Shown here piece after piece: positions 49,677-53,959 of a stretch of 53,959 nt of DNA. The DNA lies in assembly GCA_017645955.1 (NCBI GenBank), contig JAGCNM010000023.1, positions 1 to 53,959 on the forward strand. Direction: 5' to 3'. The notes under the pieces are model-generated. The model searched no databases. It was not told the origin of the DNA and worked only from the letters and a program-made list of their open reading frames with translations. The DNA comes from Candidatus Saccharimonadota bacterium. GTDB taxonomy: Bacteria; Patescibacteriota; Saccharimonadia; Saccharimonadales; Saccharimonadaceae. The translations under genes and the position numbers were made by a program. Every line of letters starts with the position of its first letter. Position 1 is the stretch's first letter.

Positions 49677-50144
49677 ATGGTTATTTTTGAGTATAAAGTA
49701 TCGCCGACTTGGGGGCATATTGTTAATGAAAATGAAATATTTTTAGTGCGGATTACTGATGATATCAAAAACAACGTCGTGACAAGTTTTTATGGAAAGA
49801 AGTATTGCCATACGATTTCGGAAAAAGATTTAAAAAGAATCATAAAAATCATTAACGATACTCCGGAGATTTTTGATATTCCAAAAGATTTAGAACCAAA
49901 TGATGTACTGGATGGAGATGAGTATTCATTTAAGTTTTCAAATGGAGTGAAGAGTAATGCTTTTTCGGGATTTAATATTTTAGAATACGGCAGAAAGCCA
50001 CGCAAGAATGCAACTTTGGCTCTACGGGTAGCAAGAAGAATTAAAGAAGAGGTACTTTCGGATTACAAAATCCGGACGATGATTCCGAGTCGTTTACAAA
50101 ATTGGCCGAGATATAGGAAAGTTTCGAGCGTGATTAAGATATAG
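49677..50144 (+). CDS. hypothetical protein
   Basis: I recognise no family. The 155-residue protein is soluble and of mixed alpha/beta appearance: EYKVSPTWGHIVNENEIFLV, then SFYGKKYCHTISEKDLKRI, DEYSFKFSNGVKSNAFSGFN, and a basic helical C-terminus ending WPRYRKVSSVIKI. A single cysteine is present. There is no operon partner. Confidence 0.6.
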   Translation: MVIFEYKVSPTWGHIVNENEIFLVRITDDIKNNVVTSFYGKKYCHTISEKDLKRIIKIINDTPEIFDIPKDLEPNDVLDGDEYSFKFSNGVKSNAFSGFNILEYGRKPRKNATLALRVARRIKEEVLSDYKIRTMIPSRLQNWPRYRKVSSVIKI

Positions 50145-50165
50145 CTATAAGTTAATACTTTAGTC

Positions 50166-51368
50166 TTAAGAATTGTAATTAATAAGGTTTTTGGCGAGGT
50201 TCTCGCGCTCGTGCGCTAAATTCGTGACGTAGGTCTTGGCGTGTTTAATGGCGCGGCGAATCATTTTAATAGCATCTTCAAAGTCATCTTCGGATTGCTC
50301 GGCTAACGGAATAAGCCAATCATCGGCGAGCTCTTGGAGTTGCGACGTAGTCTTGTCGTCATAAACAAAATCGGCAAGCATGAAGAACGTCTTCATCGCT
50401 TCGTCCAGAGAAATTTTGCCGGCTTCAAATTTGTTTAGAAGCTCTCTTCTATGGAAAGCAAAGCCAGCTTCGTTGACGTCGTGTTCGTAGGTTGTGTAGT
50501 TACCGCCAAGCTCCGGAAGGCGTTTATTTAAATCATCTAAGACTTGGAGCCAACCGATGGAGTCTCGCAAGATTCTAGAGTCTTCATCGCGCTCAAAATC
50601 AATTTTGTCTTCATTTAGGAGTGGCCAGACGCTACCAACACGAGGCCAGAAGATATCAAAGATTTCGTCACGGAACCATTTTTGCGATTTTTTATCTGAT
50701 GGTACGGCTTTCCAGATAATAGAAAGAACATCGCCGGCGGTCCAGAAAACGTGGGAATCGTGCGTGGTTTTCAAAATATGTTTTGCGACTTTAAACCACT
50801 GGTCGTAATGCGCAATGTCGTCACTAGCGCCGAGGAAGTAATCAATTTGCTCGTCGGAAAGCTTGTTCTGCAAAATTTTGTCGAAAATGAGTTGGTTGGC
50901 TTCATCGGTAAATTCAAGCCAGCATGGGTAAGCGAAAAGCTGGTCGAGATTATTTGTCATCTCTTTAGTAACGGTGAGTTTTTCTTGAGTAAAGAGTAGG
51001 GAATCGAGCGGGGCGTGGAATTTTTGCTCAAATAGGCTAAAAATGTTTTCGTGCTTTTTAGGAGTTTGTGCGAAAAAACGATTGAGTATTTTCAGAATTT
51101 CAGGTTTCTTGAGATGTTCGATAGTATAAATAACTTTGTAAATTAGAATTGCGTATTTAGCATTCTTGATTTGCTCCTCACTTAGAGACCAAACGTCGCG
51201 CTGCCTAAATCTGATATAAATGACAGCGTCTTGCCAGAGAGCTGGTGTGGCAATTGGTTTCTCGTCGAAAAGGATGTACCTTGTAAGATACTCCGCAAAT
51301 AGTTTTTCGGCCACTATATCGAAAAGATAATCATATGAGGCCGGAATAATTGGATTAATTGTTTGCAT
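50166..51368 (-). CDS. large helical hypothetical protein
   Basis: I recognise no family. The 400 residues are almost entirely predicted helical, with aromatic and acidic patches (DIVAEKLFAEYLTRYILF, KYAILIYKVIYTIEHLKK, LDEAMKTFFMLADFVYDD). There are no Walker, HNH, HD or protease motifs, no membrane helices and one cysteine. AAAGGAGG precedes the ATG. The promoter -10 is enclosed in an inverted repeat, which indicates specific regulation. It lies about 1.5 kb beyond the defence island; a role there cannot be inferred. Confidence 0.65.
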   Translation of the reverse strand: MQTINPIIPASYDYLFDIVAEKLFAEYLTRYILFDEKPIATPALWQDAVIYIRFRQRDVWSLSEEQIKNAKYAILIYKVIYTIEHLKKPEILKILNRFFAQTPKKHENIFSLFEQKFHAPLDSLLFTQEKLTVTKEMTNNLDQLFAYPCWLEFTDEANQLIFDKILQNKLSDEQIDYFLGASDDIAHYDQWFKVAKHILKTTHDSHVFWTAGDVLSIIWKAVPSDKKSQKWFRDEIFDIFWPRVGSVWPLLNEDKIDFERDEDSRILRDSIGWLQVLDDLNKRLPELGGNYTTYEHDVNEAGFAFHRRELLNKFEAGKISLDEAMKTFFMLADFVYDDKTTSQLQELADDWLIPLAEQSEDDFEDAIKMIRRAIKHAKTYVTNLAHERENLAKNLINYNS

Positions 51369-51394
51369 ATGCCTCCTTTATTTAAGATTAGTTG

Positions 51395-51415
51395 CTATGC
51401 ATTATAAAAGCATAG
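51395..51415 (-). promoter_or_regulatory. inverted repeat enclosing the -10 of the 400-residue hypothetical gene
   Basis: CTATGC (51395-51400) and GCATAG (51410-51415) flank nine bases that contain TATAAT on the minus strand (51401-51406). A bound repressor would cover the -10. Confidence 0.6.
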
Positions 51416-51479
51416 TGTGGTCATATATATTATAGTATATTTTTGTGATTTTGCAAGTGTGGGTTAATAAATGTAAAAA

Positions 51480-51818
51480 CTATTTATCGTCATTTAAGTC
51501 GTAGTCTTCAGCACCGATGCCATAGCCGAGTTCGTAAGCTTCGCGCTGATCCTCGTCGAGCTCATCTAAATTAACAGAAGAACCAAAGCCGGAGTGAGGA
51601 AGCATGTGATGTTCTCGGTCAAAGCGGCCGTCGTCTATGCCAAGAGCTTCATAATAAGAAGCGTCGTGGTAGCCGTCATCGTCGCTACTTTCTTCGCCGT
51701 CTAAATCGTCATCAAAGTTATCGTCATAATCATCTTCGTTATCGTAATCGTCATATAATTCATCGTCTTCTTTATCGAGACCGTAGTCTTCGTCGTCGTA
51801 TTCATCATAGTCGTCCAT
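51480..51818 (-). CDS. highly acidic small protein
   Basis: Of 112 residues, the first about 55 are mostly Asp, Glu and Tyr (many DDYDNEDDYDD-like repeats) and probably disordered. The end has more normal composition (HDASYYEALGIDDGRF, DELDEDQREAYELGYGIGAE). No family was recognised. The start MDDYDEYDDEDYG was chosen because TATAAT lies exactly six bases upstream; the longer frame runs through the divergent gpx promoter. It could bind cations or mimic nucleic acid charge; this is speculation from composition alone. Confidence 0.65.
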   Translation of the reverse strand: MDDYDEYDDEDYGLDKEDDELYDDYDNEDDYDDNFDDDLDGEESSDDDGYHDASYYEALGIDDGRFDREHHMLPHSGFGSSVNLDELDEDQREAYELGYGIGAEDYDLNDDK

Positions 51819-51824
51819 GCGCTC

Positions 51825-51830
51825 ATTATA
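51825..51830 (-). promoter_or_regulatory. -10 element, leaderless promoter of the acidic protein
   Basis: TGTTATAAT (extended -10 form) on the minus strand, six bases, ATG at 51818. It is divergent from the gpx promoter. Confidence 0.65.
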
Positions 51831-51841
51831 ACACTGCATGT

Positions 51842-51859
51842 TATAATTTAAAAAAGGAG
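51842..51859 (+). promoter_or_regulatory. glutathione peroxidase gene promoter -10 and ribosome site
   Basis: TGTTATAAT with the hexamer at 51842-51847, and AAGGAG at 51854-51859, precede the ATG at 51865. Confidence 0.65.
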
Positions 51860-51864
51860 TTTTT

Positions 51865-52410
51865 ATGGCGGGAATATATGAATATAAGGTTAAAACGCGG
51901 GACGGCAAAGAAGTTTCGCTCAAAGATTTTGAGGGCAAGGTTTTATTAATTGTAAATACGGCGACGGGGTGCGGATTTACGCCACAATATGAAGGCTTAG
52001 AAAACTTATATAAAAAGTATCATGACAAAGGTTTGGAGATTTTAGATTTTCCGTGTGACCAATTTGGGCATCAGGCGCCGGGGACGGATGATGAGATTCA
52101 TAATTTCTGCGTTCTTAAATACAATACTTCGTTTGACCAGTTTGCGAAAATTGAAGTAAATGGTGACAAAGCGGAACCATTATATAAATATCTGAAAAAA
52201 GAAATGCCAGAAGACTCGGAACCGAAGGGAATGAAAAATAAATTAGCCATGAAGGCGATTGCAAAAATTCCGGGCGTATCAAAAGAGCCAGGTTTTATTA
52301 AATGGAATTTTACGAAATTTATCGTTTCGCGTGACGGGAAAGTAGCGTATCGTTTTGGTCCGACGGATAAACCGGAAGAGATGGAAGAGAAAATCAAAGA
52401 GTTGTTATAG
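51865..52410 (+). CDS. glutathione peroxidase family (thioredoxin-dependent type)
   Basis: The 181-residue protein reduces peroxides in the cytoplasm. The peroxidatic cysteine C36 is in NTATGCGFT, C64 and Q66 are in FPCDQFGHQ, and a further cysteine C82 in NFCVLKY sits where the resolving cysteine of thioredoxin-linked members lies. The Trp-Asn pair is in IKWNFTKF. No selenocysteine is used. The length is typical. It is followed after 11 bases by the CYTH gene and may be co-transcribed with it. Confidence 0.93.
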   Translation: MAGIYEYKVKTRDGKEVSLKDFEGKVLLIVNTATGCGFTPQYEGLENLYKKYHDKGLEILDFPCDQFGHQAPGTDDEIHNFCVLKYNTSFDQFAKIEVNGDKAEPLYKYLKKEMPEDSEPKGMKNKLAMKAIAKIPGVSKEPGFIKWNFTKFIVSRDGKVAYRFGPTDKPEEMEEKIKELL

Positions 52411-52421
52411 GAAAAGTAAGT

Positions 52422-53006
52422 ATGAATAACGAAATCGAGGCGCAATTTTTAGACATAGACAAAAACGAAATAAGGAGAAAGTTGGAAGAAATTGGGGCGA
52501 AGTGCACGAAGCCGGAAGTTTTGATGAAGCGGATGGTTTTTGATACTGGAATCCATTCTTTTGCGCGGGTGCGCGATGAAGGCGGCGGAAGAATTGTGAT
52601 GACGTATAAAGACGTGTCGGACGAAAAATCAATTTTCGGAACGAAAGAAGTGAATGTCGTGATCGATAATTACGAAAATGGGATTTTGTTTATGAAAGGT
52701 TGCGGGCTTGAACCGAAGGCGGAGCAGGAGACTTTGCGGGAAACTTGGGAATATGGGGATGTGGAGATTTGTATCGATACTTGGCCGTGGCTACCGACGT
52801 TTGTTGAAGTTGAGGGGCCGAGCGAAAAGGTGGTTTGGGATACAGCTGAGAAGATGGGGTTAAAGAAGGAGAAGGCAAAGTTCGGGTCGGTTGATTCGAC
52901 CTATCAATATTACTATGGGGTTGAGGAAGATATCGTGAATTTGCACACGCCAAAAATTACGTTTGAAATGGAACCGCCGGAATGGGCGAGGAAGAGATTG
53001 CACTAG
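52422..53006 (+). CDS. CYTH-domain protein (class IV adenylate cyclase/thiamine triphosphatase fold)
   Basis: The 194-residue protein has the N-terminal EIEAQFLDID version of the ExExK signature (third charged residue replaced by Gln). Strands ARVRDEGGGRIVMTYK, TKEVNVVIDN and a KGCGLEP helix follow, then CIDTWPWLPTFVEVEGPSE with the metal-binding acids. CYTH enzymes act on triphosphate substrates such as thiamine triphosphate, tripolyphosphate or ATP. The Gln in place of the motif Lys makes the substrate uncertain. It is likely in one transcript with gpx, ended by the hairpin at 53016. Confidence 0.85.
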   Translation: MNNEIEAQFLDIDKNEIRRKLEEIGAKCTKPEVLMKRMVFDTGIHSFARVRDEGGGRIVMTYKDVSDEKSIFGTKEVNVVIDNYENGILFMKGCGLEPKAEQETLRETWEYGDVEICIDTWPWLPTFVEVEGPSEKVVWDTAEKMGLKKEKAKFGSVDSTYQYYYGVEEDIVNLHTPKITFEMEPPEWARKRLH

Positions 53007-53015
53007 AAAAAATTT

Positions 53016-53039
53016 AAGCCCCGAGGTTCGGGGCTTTTT
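53016..53039. terminator. rho-independent terminator
   Basis: AAGCCCCGA (53016-53024), loop GGT, TCGGGGCTT (53028-53036), then T. It serves the CYTH gene and lies just past the end of the convergent zinc-ribbon gene. Confidence 0.93.
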
Positions 53040-53043
53040 GGGG

Positions 53044-53253
53044 TTAACGTGGTTCTTGGTTCCAGAGTTCAATGACTCTGTTTTTTAATGATTCGTTGGA
53101 TTCGCCGCCTTTTGGTTTGATGGTAGGGGTTTTATAGTTGCAGGTTAAACACTGCACCATGGCAAATCTTTCTTTGGAATTTCCTAAATTCGGAAGGCCG
53201 CGTCTTAACTTTGCTTTGCCGCCACATTTAGGGCAAGGTTCGAGAATAATCAC
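53044..53253 (-). CDS. Lar-like small zinc-ribbon protein (GTG start)
   Basis: The 69-residue protein has two CxxC knuckles, CPKC at 7-10 and CLTC at 35-38, and a C-terminal RVIELWNQ segment. This is the layout of the restriction alleviation (Lar) family, whose phage or prophage members reduce type I restriction; many chromosomal members have no known role. The start is GTG, supported by GGAGGTG upstream and a perfect consensus promoter. Alternatives are a general small zinc-ribbon protein. The gene is solitary. Confidence 0.78.
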   Translation of the reverse strand: MIILEPCPKCGGKAKLRRGLPNLGNSKERFAMVQCLTCNYKTPTIKPKGGESNESLKNRVIELWNQEPR

Positions 53254-53277
53254 GTAAAAAACACCTCCAATCTGTCT

Positions 53278-53306
53278 ATTATACCATAGTTTTTATGTAT
53301 TGTCAA
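53278..53306 (-). promoter_or_regulatory. perfect consensus promoter of the Lar-like gene
   Basis: On the minus strand TTGACA (53301-53306), a 17-base spacer and TATAAT (53278-53283) with TGG before it. The ribosome site GGAGGTG is at 53262-53268. Confidence 0.9.
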
Positions 53307-53322
53307 TAATGGAGGCTAGGTT

Positions 53323-53959
53323 TTAGGGGGCGTCAACGACCCATGGGTCGGTTGCGGTGCCGGTACCGCTAGACGCGGCGGTGCCATGCTGTAAGGAAAT
53401 AACGGGCCTGACGCCGGCTGATTCGTTTGGAGTTGTGCCGGTGATTGCACCATTTGCACCTACGCTATATTGTCTTAAGCTACCATCGGATCGTCGGTAA
53501 CGTGGAGAGAAGGTCCAGAAATTTGAACCAGTTCGTAAGAAGGAATTGGCGTTATAACTGTAAGTATTAGTATTCCCGTAGCCATTTCCAGAAAGTGCAG
53601 CTTCGTCGGTTGTGATTAAAGCGACAGGTTTACTTAATTGTTTGTTGCCATCCGAAGCGGAAGATGTAGAATAAATATCCACTGTGCCGCGCGTGCAAGA
53701 AAGGGTGAGAGTAGCGTTAGCTACTTTATGGCGAGTATAGGCGCCGAAGTATGCTACAGCTGAAGCGTAAGGAGCGAGGTTGGTGATTGCGGTCGAGCCG
53801 GATTCGTTGTAGAAAACCGATCTATCGTTACAGTATCCTGCACTTGGTTCAAGAATACTTTCATAGGCGCTGACGCCGTTTGTGCTGGTAAACCAGGTGT
53901 TTTCTAGATAGGTTTTTATCGATGAAGCAGTAGCGTTAGTGGTTGAGTAATTTGAGTTA
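53323..53959 (-). CDS. secreted surface protein, C-terminal part (partial)
   Basis: The frame is open to the window edge with no convincing start, so at least 211 residues are the C-terminus of a larger protein. It is rich in Ser, Thr, Asn, Gly and Tyr, with blocks SIKTYLENTWFTS, CNDRSVFYNESGS, YFGAYTRHKVANATL and FLRTGSNFWTFSPRYRR. It ends in GVRPVISLQHGTAAS and a TATDPWVVDAP tail. This style matches exported, beta-rich adhesin-like or pilin-associated proteins of Saccharibacteria; I infer extracellular location. The internal GTG at 53682 is not a likely start because the fold pattern continues upstream. Confidence 0.7.
   Translation of the reverse strand, partial: NSNYSTTNATASSIKTYLENTWFTSTNGVSAYESILEPSAGYCNDRSVFYNESGSTAITNLAPYASAVAYFGAYTRHKVANATLTLSCTRGTVDIYSTSSASDGNKQLSKPVALITTDEAALSGNGYGNTNTYSYNANSFLRTGSNFWTFSPRYRRSDGSLRQYSVGANGAITGTTPNESAGVRPVISLQHGTAASSGTGTATDPWVVDAP

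Noticed and set aside
1-53959. Alternative genetic code with UGA as glycine
   Set aside because: Several clear genes (uvrA, DUF1653, the AlkD-like gene) end in TGA with the next gene overlapping as ATGA, and no conserved protein reads through TGA.
1-53959. CRISPR array or cas genes
   Set aside because: No regularly spaced repeats of 24-40 bases and no Cas-like proteins were seen in the window.

Overview
The window looks like chromosome of a Patescibacteria (CPR) member, most likely a Saccharibacteria (TM7) relative. The reasons are the type IV secretion-like cluster typical of that group (small two-helix pilins, a large VirB6-like protein, PrgI, VirB4 and a peptidoglycan hydrolase), the AT-rich compact layout with many 1-8 base gene overlaps, and the many short housekeeping genes scattered without long operons. 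TGA is used as a normal stop (uvrA, the AlkD-like gene), so this is not one of the CPR lineages that reads UGA as glycine. The lineage call is inference from gene content; no marker gene such as 16S rRNA is present.

Layout. 1-4093: sugar-nucleotide and surface-polysaccharide genes. The end of rmlB and rmlD are on the plus strand. A five-gene minus-strand operon follows: GtrA, Wzm-like permease, Wzt-like ATPase, glycosyltransferase and DUF2304. 4162-13102: uvrA, a TylF-like methyltransferase, acetate kinase, a TetR-like regulator, CIRCE-controlled groS-groL, two hypothetical genes, tRNA-Ser(GCT) and a first pilin. 13079-25417: comF, hsp20 and the type IV secretion-like cluster, with three pilin genes on the minus strand and virB6, prgI, a TraC-like gene, virB4, a two-domain wall hydrolase and a PEGA protein on the plus strand. 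25425-31419: a CIRCE-controlled dnaJ-like gene, RNase Y and a tightly overlapping string of small genes, then a Ham1-like pyrophosphatase, a zinc ribbon and a metallo-hydrolase. 31420-31824: a non-coding stretch with a good promoter, several hairpins and a 23-codon open frame with a strong ribosome site. 31825-32535: a LiaF-like membrane protein.

32584-48703 is a defence island. It holds a class II Fic protein whose promoter is wrapped in repeats, and a complete type 1 BREX operon in canonical order (brxA-brxB-brxC-pglX-pglZ-brxL). Beyond these lie a DUF262/HNH nuclease of the GmrSD/BrxU kind and a lysine-rich orphan. BrxL stops at the AAA/Lon domain boundary, next to the fic module. 48761-53959: a small alarmone hydrolase candidate, several unknown proteins, a glutathione peroxidase, a CYTH protein, a Lar-like zinc ribbon and the C-terminal end of a secreted surface protein.

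A pattern shared by the whole window is the promoter layout. At least ten genes have a -10 hexamer exactly six bases before the ATG, usually in the extended form TG-N-TATAAT, which predicts leaderless mRNAs. Other genes carry ordinary Shine-Dalgarno sites. BREX itself is predicted to start from a near-leaderless consensus promoter.
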